NCBI GenBank assembly: GCA_012032815.1
Contig: JAAUQD010000010.1
Location: 1-44,854, forward strand
Reading direction: 5' to 3'
DNA: 44,854 nt
From: Flammeovirgaceae bacterium
Lineage (GTDB): Bacteria > Bacteroidota > Bacteroidia > Cytophagales > Cyclobacteriaceae
Part shown: one piece after another, positions 1 to 9,856 of the stretch
Layout of the letters: every line of letters begins with the position of its first letter
How positions within the stretch are numbered: position 1 is the stretch's first letter
Notes under the pieces: generated by a model
What the model was told of the DNA's origin: nothing
The model's input: only the letters and a program-made list of their open reading frames with translations
Database searches by the model: none
Program-made: the position numbers and the translations under genes

Positions 1-858
1 CTGATCATGCTTTCATCTACAAACGATGAGTCCTGCCGTTACCCTTCCATCCACGGCAATTTTTTCTCCGGGCCGCACTATAATAAGATCCCCCTTATGT
101 ACTTCTGAAATGTTGATTTCAACTTCCTTTCCATCCCGGATGGCTCTTACCGTGTTGGGTTGAAGACCCATTAATTTTTTGATTGCCGTTGACGTTTTTG
201 ATTTTGCTTTTTCTTCCAACAGTTTACCAAGTGAAATGAATGTGATGATTACGGCAGCCGCTTCATAATAAACATGCGGGTGAATTCCCTTGTTGTGCCA
301 GAATTCTGGAAATAACGTATTGAACAAGCTGAACAAAAAAGCGATGCCGGTGCTCAACGCAACGAGTGTATCCATGCTGGCTCTGCTATGTCGCGCTTGT
401 TTGACAGCATGAATAAAAAAACTTCGGCCAAACCAAAAAACTACCGGCAATGTAAGGATGAGGGAAATCCATTTTCCGGGAAGCCAGTCCATAAAAAACA
501 TTCCAATGATGAAAACGGGAATGGTTAGAATAGCTGATCCAATTGTGCGGTTTTTTATTTCCAAAAATTTCTTTTCCTGAATTTCCTCCTGAACTTCGGT
601 TTGATCGCCTTCCTGTATGAGCAGGTCATATCCGATGCCCTGTAATGCCTTCTGAAGGTTAGTTGGTGGGAGTGTTTTATCGAATTCCACTGCCACAGAA
701 TTCGTAGCCAGATTTACATTAGCCTTTGCCACTCCTTCAATATGTTGTAAAATGGATTCAACGCTTGAGGCGCACGATGCGCAGGTCATGCCTGTTACGG
801 GGAATGACTTTTTTATCAGGTTGCGTTTTCCTTGCTCTATCGCGATTGCTTCTGACAT
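1..858 (-). CDS. copA: Copper-translocating P-type ATPase, N-terminal part (HMA domain plus start of E1-E2 region); runs off the left edge and has an apparent frameshift near nt 20-30
   Basis: GMTCASC heavy-metal-binding motif, then P1B-ATPase TM segments and GDLIIVRPGEKIAVDGRVTAG. The expected SFVDESMI continues in another frame (tcgtttgtagatgaaagcatgatc on the minus strand). Confidence 0.88.
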
Positions 859-932
859 GCAGTTGAATTTCTATGAACAAGACAAAAATAGAACGGAAGA
901 AGTTTACTTCGGGTACAAAATTTTATCCCGAA

Positions 933-1706
933 TCATATAAGTCCGATACCAAGGGCCAGTGAAATTAGGATAAGCGTGAATGCTACCAATCGCTGTACGA
1001 AGATCAGCGTGACTTTCTTTATCAATTGATTGCCAAGATAGGCACCTGCTATAGCCGATAAAGTTGCTGATAAAACAAGGATCAGGTTTTCATCAAGACC
1101 GGACTGACCAAACCGGGTTGAATAGACACCCAGTCGGGTGAAATCTATAAAGCAGGCAATGACTACCGATGTACCGATATAGGCATCTTTGGATAAACCG
1201 GCTTTTATTAAAAATGCACTTCGCAAAGCACCCTGATGTCCGGATAGTCCTCCAAAAAATCCACTTAAAGTTCCGCCTAGAGGTAAGGCTCTCTCACCAA
1301 ATTTTATCTTGTCGAAAAATGGGATGAGATCCATCAGGGAGAAGGTGATCAACATTAGGCTAATAATTAATTTGATGGGGGTGATCTCAAAAGCATTTGC
1401 TCCGATTGTGTAACTGTAGAGTGGAGCGAGATCTGTAATATTAATTAACACCCATGCGCCTGCAAAAGCAGCCAGGATAGCCGGTAGTCCAAATCGAAAT
1501 ACAATTTTCCGGTTGGCCTGCTTACCTACCAGGAATAGTTTGAAAATATTATTGAAAAAATGAACGACTCCGGTGAGCGCGATAGCCAGATCAATCGGAA
1601 AGAACAGAATAAAAACGGGAGTCAGGATGGTGCCTAATCCAAAACCAGAAAAGAACGTGAGGATGGAAGTAATGAAGGCAGCAAGACAAATGAGGATTAT
1701 ATCCAT
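933..1706 (-). CDS. Sulfite exporter TauE/SafE family (DUF81) membrane protein
   Basis: 257 aa multi-TM ORF with GLGTILTPVF and GGLSGHQGALRSAFL motifs typical of TauE/SafE. Confidence 0.8.
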   Translation of the reverse strand: MDIILICLAAFITSILTFFSGFGLGTILTPVFILFFPIDLAIALTGVVHFFNNIFKLFLVGKQANRKIVFRFGLPAILAAFAGAWVLINITDLAPLYSYTIGANAFEITPIKLIISLMLITFSLMDLIPFFDKIKFGERALPLGGTLSGFFGGLSGHQGALRSAFLIKAGLSKDAYIGTSVVIACFIDFTRLGVYSTRFGQSGLDENLILVLSATLSAIAGAYLGNQLIKKVTLIFVQRLVAFTLILISLALGIGLI

Positions 1707-1844
1707 CCGGTTATTTATTAGCCGTTAACAACATACAGCAAACATCGCCATTCTTTTTTTTTGTTCGGTTACAATGTTGCCAGGCAGTTTGAATAAACTT
1801 TGGCATTGGCCGTCAATAAAATTAGATTTGTTTCTCACTTGACA

Positions 1845-2186
1845 ATGGCATCCGATCAAAAATTTGTCGATTTTATTGTTAACCAGATACACCGTGCAGG
1901 TGAAATTACTGCGAGAAAAATGTTTGGCGAGTACGGTATTTATGCTGACGCCAAGATCTTTGGACTTATTTGTGATAATAAATTATTCATCAAACCTACC
2001 GAAGCCGGAAGAAAATTTATTGTTGATGTTGTAGAGGCACCTCCATATCCGGGTGCCAAACCTAGTTTTCTTATTGAAGAGAGGATTGAGGATAGCCGAT
2101 GGCTGAGTCAACTTGTGCGGACCACAATTAAAGAACTTCCTGAACCAAAACCAAAGAAGAAAAAGGCCAAAAAGAAAGCAAAGTAG
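1845..2186 (+). CDS. TfoX/Sxy N-terminal domain protein with Lys-rich tail
   Basis: ITARKMFGEYGIYADAKIFGLICDNKLFIKPT is TfoX_N-like. ATG at 1845 preferred over the TTG at 1800. Confidence 0.8.
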   Translation: MASDQKFVDFIVNQIHRAGEITARKMFGEYGIYADAKIFGLICDNKLFIKPTEAGRKFIVDVVEAPPYPGAKPSFLIEERIEDSRWLSQLVRTTIKELPEPKPKKKKAKKKAK

Positions 2187-2189
2187 ATT

Positions 2190-2921
2190 CTACTTCTTCA
2201 ATGATGCCTTTGTAAAAATATGTTCCGGAATTTCGGCATTGAATTCAATTTTATCAATGATGAAATCGGTTCCTTCTCCGTCTTTTAACACATCCTTGTA
2301 GTTCATTTTGGTTGGATACCAACGGCCCTCCACTTTTTTGACTTCACTCAATGTTACCCGTTTTAATAGCTGCCCGCTTTTAGCGAATAGCTCTTCTTTC
2401 AAGGGTACATAGCGTTCCTGATCAATCCATGCTTTCCGGCTGTGGTAGGTTGCATCTTCTACTTTGGAGATTAGTTCAACTACCCAAACTTTTCTTCCAT
2501 CAATAGCCTCTTCGCCAATTACTTTCGAGTTGTACATCTCTGTAAGTTTGCGGTCTTCCATCATATCCTCATACGATAGGTCTGATCCCATTACGGATTG
2601 TCGTAGCATGTGGCCTGACAATTGAATCGTTCTATCCGTAGAAGGGGAATAGATCCACAAGCGATCTTCCAGCTTCAACATTTTAGTGCCCATCTCGCGA
2701 GCAGGTGCCAGATATTCAGAAAAAGACTTTTTGTATCCTTCACCATAACTCCTTGATACTACCGTTCGACTGTTTCTTTTACCATGGATGACCATGCTGG
2801 ATTCAGTGATATTGGTATCAGACGACATGTTGGCATCAACTTTCTTTAATATCCCATCCGCATCAGGATAATTTTGAAATGCAAAGGATAGCGAGAGTAT
2901 TGTAATCAATAAGTATTTCAT
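2190..2921 (-). CDS. LolA-like outer membrane lipoprotein-sorting protein
   Basis: Signal peptide, then a LolA/LppX-like fold pattern (SYGEGYKKSFSEYLAPAREMGTKMLKLEDRLWIYSPSTDRTIQLSGHMLRQSVMGSDLSYEDMM). Confidence 0.8.
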   Translation of the reverse strand: MKYLLITILSLSFAFQNYPDADGILKKVDANMSSDTNITESSMVIHGKRNSRTVVSRSYGEGYKKSFSEYLAPAREMGTKMLKLEDRLWIYSPSTDRTIQLSGHMLRQSVMGSDLSYEDMMEDRKLTEMYNSKVIGEEAIDGRKVWVVELISKVEDATYHSRKAWIDQERYVPLKEELFAKSGQLLKRVTLSEVKKVEGRWYPTKMNYKDVLKDGEGTDFIIDKIEFNAEIPEHIFTKASLKK

Positions 2922-2935
2922 CTTAATTATAATTT

Positions 2936-4207
2936 TTAAACTTCAAGTTCTTTAAATAGTATAGCGGTTTCACGCTTATAAATTCCAATTCCGGAAAGCA
3001 TATTGCCAATTACCATAGCAAAAAGTCCAGGAATAAAACCAATGTACAATAACTGTGCTGTGAATTTTGAGCGTAATACAGAGGGCATCATCATTGTACT
3101 GTTTTGTAAGTAGGCACTAATATCAATTCCTGTTTGTTGCCAATACAATGTAATTCCGACACCAATTGTTGTCCCAATAACCGAACCAATCGTTCCGATC
3201 AGCACCGCCTCCATAATAATGTTCCTATAAATTCTTCCTTTCGATTCGCCAAGTGCTAACCGAATGCCAAACTCCTGATAACGCCTGAGGCCTCCAAGTA
3301 ATCCTGTATTCCACAACACCAAAGACATCGCAAAAACGAATATTCCCACAAACAAACCCGAATAAACATCTACCATATCCAGGTAACTACCCAAATTGTT
3401 TTGTTCTTTTAAGGTTAGCATGGTTGGCGCAAATTCATCGTTTGTATCTGCCTTGCTATTAAAGTCATTTTTTAGAGCCTCAGCTTTCTCATGGACATAA
3501 ACACCATCATTTAAAAATCCAAGAATTTCGGTAGAACCATCTTCAAGGTCCAGCATCTCTTGTGCATCCGAGATATCAATAATGATGGCTCCTTTGTCCA
3601 AAGCCGAAGAGCCGAAACGAATGGTTCCACTAACAATAAAACTTTTGAACGACATGCTGCCATTCATCGTAGAACCCACATAGGTGATTTCATCACCGAT
3701 TTTTACTTTCAGTTTATCAGCGAATTCCTGACCGATTATCGCCTCACCAGGTTTGGATGGAATCTTACCCACCACAATTGAACTCAGTATGTTCATGCGT
3801 TCAATTTCATTGCTAGTTGGATCAAAAAGTTCGAGCGCCATACCGGCAGCAGGACCTTGTCCTTTTGTTTCACCATTTGCATCAGGCACATCAATCAATC
3901 CACCAAAATTTGTTCGCTTAACCCACTGTAAGTTTGGATATTGTTTTTGCAAAGATTCTAAAAGTGAATCAACGCCAAGGATTGCCAGGTCTATCGGCAT
4001 TTGATCCATGGCCTCTTCATAAGCCTTTGTAACTATTTTTACATGCCCAGTTTGAAAACGCGCGCTCTGATCGGTCATATCGCCCATTACACCACGCAAG
4101 TATCCACTTAACACAATGGTTAAGGTAACACCAAGTATAACTATGGTGATGGGTAATACACTTCTGCTCTTGTCCCGAAGTATACCCTTGAATAAGAATT
4201 TTATCAT
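2936..4207 (-). CDS. ABC transporter permease, FtsX/MacB/LolC-like
   Basis: N-terminal TM, large periplasmic domain, three C-terminal TMs, and RRYQEFGIRLALGESKGRIYRNIIMEAVLIG. Confidence 0.85.
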   Translation of the reverse strand: MIKFLFKGILRDKSRSVLPITIVILGVTLTIVLSGYLRGVMGDMTDQSARFQTGHVKIVTKAYEEAMDQMPIDLAILGVDSLLESLQKQYPNLQWVKRTNFGGLIDVPDANGETKGQGPAAGMALELFDPTSNEIERMNILSSIVVGKIPSKPGEAIIGQEFADKLKVKIGDEITYVGSTMNGSMSFKSFIVSGTIRFGSSALDKGAIIIDISDAQEMLDLEDGSTEILGFLNDGVYVHEKAEALKNDFNSKADTNDEFAPTMLTLKEQNNLGSYLDMVDVYSGLFVGIFVFAMSLVLWNTGLLGGLRRYQEFGIRLALGESKGRIYRNIIMEAVLIGTIGSVIGTTIGVGITLYWQQTGIDISAYLQNSTMMMPSVLRSKFTAQLLYIGFIPGLFAMVIGNMLSGIGIYKRETAILFKELEV

Positions 4208-4227
4208 TTTCTTTTCGTTTAAATATT

Positions 4228-5379
4228 TTACTGTTGCTTTCCTTTTATGGCAAGAACAGGATTCATTTTAGAAATTTTTTGCGCAGGCAGGAAACTCACA
4301 ACCGTAGCAGATCCAACAATCAGAAAAGCGGTAGTGAACAATAGATATATATTAAAAACCGGGTAAATGGTTTCCCCCATGGTAAACCCCATTTCACTGC
4401 TTATTCCACCTATATGAATCCCAATGCCTGATACATATAGTAAAAAAGGAATACCGACTATTGATCCCATAATCATTGCAAAAATGCTATACATAGCCCC
4501 CTCAACGGTAAAAAGGACCATCACTTGCTGCCGGGTCATCCCAAGCGCAATGCAGGTTCCTATTTCTTTTTGTCTTCTGAAAATGGATAAGACTTGCGTA
4601 TCAAAAATTGCCAGTAATGCTATGCTCAGAAGGATTCCATAAATAATGCTGCCACTAAATGATTCAATGGCAATCAATGCTCTGATCTCCTCAAGTAAGT
4701 CGTCTTGCGAATGAAATTTCCAGTTGCCTGTGCTTGGATTCTTATTTTGTTTGCCCACTAAGTAATAGGTGGCTTCATTTTCCAATCCGGTAATTTCCCA
4801 GATAACATCAATAGGCATCCAAATCTGACCCTGATCTACGGTAGGCACATGCGTATCGAATATGTCCACGATAGTTATGTTACCCGCATCAAAAGTTCCG
4901 TTCTTGTCACGCCACCTCATTAATACGTCATCACCAATTTTCAGTTGAGCTGCCTTGGCCATTCTCTTACCGATAATGGCCTGGAGTTTATTATCACTTG
5001 TGAAAGAAGGGGTTGGAATCTTCACCACGTTTTGATGCGCCTCTATCCCTTTAACGGTAACATTCATTAGTCTTCCATCGGGATAAATCGAAGCTTGCCT
5101 AACGAGTACCGGAATAAGACCTTGATCCTTTGCATCTACCAATTGGCCATGAGCATCTTGAATCGACAGAAAATCTGCTGGCTCATACGTTGGATGATGA
5201 ACTTGTCCATTTGCATATTCCCAGTCTATATTCTGAAGAACTGCATCTTGATTCCAACCTTCAATAAATCCTTTATAAAATAAAACAACTATAAACACGA
5301 ACGACAAAACCCCCACATTGAGCCAGGTGCGCAATCCTGCATTGACTAAATTTTTGTATGCGAGTTGTATAGCGAGCAT
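4228..5379 (-). CDS. ABC transporter permease, FtsX/LolC-like (paralog of the next upstream gene)
   Basis: Real start is probably MLAIQLAYKNLV at 5379 (TAATG overlap with the upstream stop), not the 5616 start in the ORF track. FRRQKEIGTCIALGMTRQQVMVLFTVEGAMYS motif. Confidence 0.87.
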   Translation of the reverse strand: MLAIQLAYKNLVNAGLRTWLNVGVLSFVFIVVLFYKGFIEGWNQDAVLQNIDWEYANGQVHHPTYEPADFLSIQDAHGQLVDAKDQGLIPVLVRQASIYPDGRLMNVTVKGIEAHQNVVKIPTPSFTSDNKLQAIIGKRMAKAAQLKIGDDVLMRWRDKNGTFDAGNITIVDIFDTHVPTVDQGQIWMPIDVIWEITGLENEATYYLVGKQNKNPSTGNWKFHSQDDLLEEIRALIAIESFSGSIIYGILLSIALLAIFDTQVLSIFRRQKEIGTCIALGMTRQQVMVLFTVEGAMYSIFAMIMGSIVGIPFLLYVSGIGIHIGGISSEMGFTMGETIYPVFNIYLLFTTAFLIVGSATVVSFLPAQKISKMNPVLAIKGKQQ

Positions 5380-6533
5380 TACTGCACTTTTCCTTTTATA
5401 GCCAAAACCGGATTCATTTTTGCAATTTTTCTTGCGGGCAGGAAACTTACTATCGTAGCCGAGATAATGACCAGCAGCATAGTACCTGTGATTAATGCGA
5501 AACCATAAACGGGATAAATACGATCGGCCACGGTAATACCCATATCTTGTGATGCTGCGGGCATGCCAATACCTGTATAGGCAGCATAAAGTAGAAGGGG
5601 AATTCCATATGCGCATCCTACGATCATGGCAAAGAAACTATACATGCTTCCTTCCACCGTAAACAGTCCTACCACTTGCCAACGGGTCATTCCGAGTGCG
5701 ATGTAGGTTCCGATTTCCTTTTGTCTCCTGAAGATGGAGAGTACCTGCGTATCAAAGATGGCTAGCAACGCAATCAATAATAAGAGTAGGTACATTATTG
5801 AGCTACTCACTTTTTTCGTCTCAATAATATCAGACAATACACTCAGCAACTCTTCCTTGCTTTTATAAACCCAACCATCTTCACTGTATGATTTGTTGGT
5901 ATGCGCAATTAAAATAGTTGCTTCATTTTTTAGGCCGGTCATTTGCCAAAGTGTTTCGATGGACAACCAGATTTGTCCATTGTCTACAGTACCCACATCC
6001 GTATCAAATATGTGAACAATCGTAATGTTGAGTGCATCATATGTACCGTGTTGATCGCGCCAGCGAAGTAGTACCTGCTCACCAACTTCAAGCTTGGCGG
6101 CATTAGCCATCCTCTTTCCAATAAGCGCAGGGATTTCTGCATCAGAGTTTTTAAGTGTGGATGTAGGTAATTCCAAAATAGATTGATTGACATCGATACC
6201 TTTCAGAGTAACTGAAAGCATTCTTCCTTCCGGATAAATAGAACCTTGTCGTAAAAGAATGGGTGTAACTTCATTTGTAATTGACGATGGAATTATTCCA
6301 TGTCCGTCCTGTAACGTAAAGGGATCATACGGATCGTATTCTTCTTGTAGCAATTGTCCATTTCCATATTCCCACATAACACCATCACGTCTTGCCTGCT
6401 CATTCCATCCATCAATAATTCCATTGAAGAACAGGATCATCACAAAGGCAAACGAAAGAATAGCCGCATTGAGCCAGGTCCGAAGGCCGGCACCTAGTAA
6501 ATTTTTATAAGCAAGCTGAAATGCGAGTTTCAT
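5379..6533 (-). CDS. ABC transporter permease, FtsX/LolC-like
   Basis: MKLAFQLAYKNLLGAG...FRRQKEIGTYIALGMTRWQVVGLFTVEGSMYS. ATGA overlap with the upstream ATPase gene. Confidence 0.87.
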   Translation of the reverse strand: MKLAFQLAYKNLLGAGLRTWLNAAILSFAFVMILFFNGIIDGWNEQARRDGVMWEYGNGQLLQEEYDPYDPFTLQDGHGIIPSSITNEVTPILLRQGSIYPEGRMLSVTLKGIDVNQSILELPTSTLKNSDAEIPALIGKRMANAAKLEVGEQVLLRWRDQHGTYDALNITIVHIFDTDVGTVDNGQIWLSIETLWQMTGLKNEATILIAHTNKSYSEDGWVYKSKEELLSVLSDIIETKKVSSSIMYLLLLLIALLAIFDTQVLSIFRRQKEIGTYIALGMTRWQVVGLFTVEGSMYSFFAMIVGCAYGIPLLLYAAYTGIGMPAASQDMGITVADRIYPVYGFALITGTMLLVIISATIVSFLPARKIAKMNPVLAIKGKVQ

Positions 6534-7242
6534 GCTGTTTGCATTTTTGGTGTGTGTAATTCATCCTTCTCAACCTTACCATCACGCAACGATACGATGC
6601 GATCTAAATATTGCATAACCTTTTCGTCATGCGTGGAAAACAAGAAGGTGGTGTTTAATTCCTGATTTAATTTCTTCATCAATTGAACAATGACATGTGC
6701 ATTCTTTGCATCAAGGTTTGCCGTAGGTTCATCCGCTAATAAAATAGCAGGTCTTTTCACCATCGCCCGGGCTATTGCCACACGCTGTCCTTCACCGCCC
6801 GAAAGTTTGCTTGGCTTTTTGTCTTTCATGTTTTCAAGCCCAACCCACTCCAGCGACTCCATTACCATTTTCTTTCGCTCTGTAGCAGAATAATTTTGAA
6901 GCAGTAATGCAAATTCTACATTTTCAAAAACTGTATAAACAGGAAGTAGGTTGTACACCTGAAAATAAATCCAATATGTTTATTCCGTAATAACGCTGAT
7001 TCTTTATGTGATAACGATGAAACTTCTTTGCCCATCACGATAGCTTTGCCTTCAGTTGGACTGTCGAGACTTCCAATAATATTCAAGAGGGTAGTCTTTC
7101 CCGAGCCACTTGGCCCAACCAATCCGGCAAACTCGCCTTTACTGAATTCAAGATTGATTTTGTTTAATGCTGTAAATTCACCAATGCCATCCTTAAACCG
7201 CTTGGTTACATTTTGAATTGAGATGATTGTTTCCTTATCCAT
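6530..7242 (-). CDS. ABC transporter ATP-binding protein (LolD/MacB class), interrupted by a single-base frameshift at about 6962-6965
   Basis: Walker A GPSGSGKTT and IGFIF in one ORF. VYNLLPVYTVFENVEF, SGGEGQRVAIARA and ADEPTANLD in the other. One added base in the AAAA run restores the reading frame. Confidence 0.88.
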
Positions 7243-7257
7243 AGCTGTGTTTTTTTA

Positions 7258-8397
7258 TTAATGATTAAATACGATCATGAGTCTCATACCAGGCCCGGTT
7301 GTTGAAGTTTGAATATCGTTTTCGATCAACCCCTGTGGTGTTTCGGGATTGTAGTAAAGCATTACGTACCCGGCAAACTTTTTGAATTGATGTTCATAGT
7401 TTAAAAAGAAAGAGCCAGTCTTACTATCCCAACTGTAAGTAGAAACCATGCTCATGTTATCAAAGAAACTTAGTGGGTAGGCTAACGTAACAGCGGTGGT
7501 ATTTGAAATCTCTTCAAACTGAAATGCTTTTTCATCATACGAACCAAGCAGGTGCTCAATTACAAAGTTGAGCCCACTGCCAATACCAAATGTATAGTCC
7601 GTACCCACATTAATAAGTGTTTGATTAGTGAGCAGTCCAAGATTTTTGGATTTGGTAATATGTGAAGCCTCTAACCAAAGACCCACGGTAACATCCCATT
7701 TAACATCAAGCCCAAATCTGTTTTCTGGAATTTTTTCATATGAAGGTATTTCAGGAATTCCTTCTGAATCGCCTATACGGTAATGATAGGTAAGGCCAAT
7801 TTCTCCCTTTGGTATCGGCAGTTGAACACGCCCACCAATTTCTGGAAAGGATTGGCTGGTGGGAATAAGTTCAAACCCTTTTGTTTTTTCATTACCGTAT
7901 AAAACCCAAAACCAGAGATTGGCATTGTTTAAAAAGTAGTAACGAGCAAGGCCTCCATATACACCGTTTGTTATTCCCAAGGGATCGCGGGGGTCAACCT
8001 GGTTGAACCATTGTAGTGGGCGCAACACTGTTGCTACACCAAAATCGATTTTTTGGAGCCCTAATCGGACTTCATATTGGCGTCCGGTTAAACGTGCCCA
8101 AATCCGATAAGCAGTGATGTCTCCGGTGTTATTTGATGAGTCAAAAGGATGGAATGAGGTGCTTCCAAAAATATTAGCGGAACCAAAAAAATCAAGTGTT
8201 GTTGATGTGTCAAGTGGTACGGTATACCGAAGTTCCGGAATATATCTTCCTCCAAGCAAAAAATCCAAATCATTTTTTGGTGCGTAATTAGAGTACAATG
8301 ACAATTGTCCATTGAAGCGAAATCCTTTTTCATCTTGTGAAAGTAACTCCGTACTGGAAACCAAACTTAACAATATGATCACTTGAATTTGTTTCAC
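7258..8397 (-). CDS. Outer-membrane beta-barrel-like protein
   Basis: Signal peptide, alternating aromatic/polar strands and a C-terminal MRLMIVFNH. Start codon overlaps the tetR stop (TAGTG, GTG start). Confidence 0.65.
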   Translation of the reverse strand: MKQIQVIILLSLVSSTELLSQDEKGFRFNGQLSLYSNYAPKNDLDFLLGGRYIPELRYTVPLDTSTTLDFFGSANIFGSTSFHPFDSSNNTGDITAYRIWARLTGRQYEVRLGLQKIDFGVATVLRPLQWFNQVDPRDPLGITNGVYGGLARYYFLNNANLWFWVLYGNEKTKGFELIPTSQSFPEIGGRVQLPIPKGEIGLTYHYRIGDSEGIPEIPSYEKIPENRFGLDVKWDVTVGLWLEASHITKSKNLGLLTNQTLINVGTDYTFGIGSGLNFVIEHLLGSYDEKAFQFEEISNTTAVTLAYPLSFFDNMSMVSTYSWDSKTGSFFLNYEHQFKKFAGYVMLYYNPETPQGLIENDIQTSTTGPGMRLMIVFNH

Positions 8398-8975
8398 TAT
8401 TCGCTGGATGCTTTTGAAATCCCGTACAAGAAAAAATTGGTCACCTCCATAATAGCATCATGAGGAGTGTTATAATTTTCAATAAAGTTTTTATCCAGCA
8501 TCATCTTTTCAAATGTTGCTAGTATCTGAGGAATGAAACTTAATTGCAATTCTTTACGGATATGTTCTTCACGCTGGGCAACAGCCAAGTCCTCCATAAA
8601 TTCTTTGCGCATTTTTGATTGAAAAGATTCGATGAGATCTTTTAATTCTGTGATTTCCTTTGAGTAGATATCTTGAATGAACTCTTTACTTATATCAATA
8701 GAACCCTCGTGCTTTTGAACAACCATTTGTGCCATCTTTTGCGCAAATGGTTTATCGGCACGCATATTCGCGCGATAGTCCATCAACACTTTTTCGAATA
8801 ACTGTGTTAAAATCTTTTTGGCAACCTCCTCTTTATTCGAAAAATTTCGGTAGAAAGTCATTTTACTTATACCCGCTTCTTTGCAGATATCTTCCACCGT
8901 AACCCGCTTTATACCATGTTTCCAGAATAATTTTCGAGATGCTTCAACAACACTTTTATCTGTTTTGGAGATCAT
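8397..8975 (-). CDS. TetR/AcrR-family transcriptional regulator
   Basis: N-terminal HTH: LFWKHGIKRVTVEDICKEAGISKMTFYRNFSNKEEVA. Confidence 0.9.
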   Translation of the reverse strand: MISKTDKSVVEASRKLFWKHGIKRVTVEDICKEAGISKMTFYRNFSNKEEVAKKILTQLFEKVLMDYRANMRADKPFAQKMAQMVVQKHEGSIDISKEFIQDIYSKEITELKDLIESFQSKMRKEFMEDLAVAQREEHIRKELQLSFIPQILATFEKMMLDKNFIENYNTPHDAIMEVTNFFLYGISKASSE

Positions 8976-8981
8976 ATTGTA

Positions 8982-9032
8982 TACTAATAAGTACTAATGG
9001 TACAAATATAGTAAAATAACCTAATATTAGTA
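8982..9032. promoter_or_regulatory. Candidate tetR operon promoter/operator: TACTAATA (8982-8989), TACTAATG (8992-8999), -7-like TATATTTG on the minus strand (9003-9010), inverted TATTAGTA (9025-9032)
   Basis: Repeated ACTAAT half-sites flank a TAnnTTTG box directly upstream of tetR. Confidence 0.5.
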
Positions 9033-9132
9033 ACATCATGAACAATTGGATATCTACCCCTCCGGGCTTTTCGCCAGTGTTTGATAAACGTCTTAGGAAT
9101 TTTTTCAGAGATTACGATTGGGTAATTAAAAA

Positions 9133-9157
9133 CCCATATAAGTGTGATTTATATGGG
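9133..9157. repeat. Perfect inverted repeat CCCATATAA-(7 nt)-TTATATGGG, with a third CCCATATAA at 9236-9244
   Basis: Read directly from the sequence. Confidence 0.6.
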
Positions 9158-9367
9158 CTTTACAATTTTAATTCAGCGCATAGAAGTACACAAATAGCTT
9201 TCATAGTTAATTTAGGTTGGTTTAGTTAAATATACCCCATATAAATAGGGCTGTCCAAACCAATTAATATAATCCTAATATGCAATCATTCTATGAAGCA
9301 ATCAGAGCATGTTCATTCTGATTTTTTGAAAATCTGATAATTGAGTGGGTGTGAATGGCATTTAAGT

Positions 9368-9727
9368 TTAGCCTACACTAAACAATTTTTTATCATATAT
9401 AAAGGAACCAATCAGCAATACAATGGCAACGGAAGCAGTCATCCATCCATCATCTCCCACTCTCACATGACTTGCTATTGCCGCCAAAAAATCCAGACCA
9501 AGCCCATAGTAGGCCAGATTCTTTAGCATGGCAGACTTCTTGGTCAGAATAGCGACAACTGCCAAAAATTTTGCAATGCCCAGTGGGATAATCAACCAGT
9601 GAGGCATGCTCAACCGCGTAAATATCTCTGCTACCGCATCTGAATTGAAAATGAACATGTACGATTGCATCAGCAACATTAGACTTAGCAGTCCTGTGAA
9701 AATCCAATAGATGACTTTATTCTTCAT
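9368..9727 (-). CDS. DoxX-like membrane protein
   Basis: 119 aa, 4 TM; PLGIAKFLAVVAIL...LKNLAYYGLGLDFLAAIASH resembles the DoxX_2 family. Confidence 0.7.
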   Translation of the reverse strand: MKNKVIYWIFTGLLSLMLLMQSYMFIFNSDAVAEIFTRLSMPHWLIIPLGIAKFLAVVAILTKKSAMLKNLAYYGLGLDFLAAIASHVRVGDDGWMTASVAIVLLIGSFIYDKKLFSVG

Positions 9728-9856
9728 GATTAATTGATTTGATATGTTTTAAACTGTTTTCCTCAAGGAAAGTTTCATTTTTTCATTTGAGAGCAACTAT
9801 GCATGCACTTATAGAAAAAATTTATCCGATTAAACTAAAATTCAGTACTTTGAAAA

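Noticed and set aside
1-858. copA as a true pseudogene
   Set aside because: A one-base excess near the window edge matches the general indel pattern; the rest of the gene is beyond the window.
4228-5616. Long N-terminal extension MRIWNSPSTLCCLYRYWHARS... of the second permease
   Set aside because: It is the out-of-frame overlap with the upstream permease gene; the true start is the TAATG at 5379.
9038-9229. 63 aa + strand ORF between tetR and the DoxX-like gene
   Set aside because: No recognisable motif; overlaps the CCCATATAA inverted repeat and reads like translated intergenic sequence.
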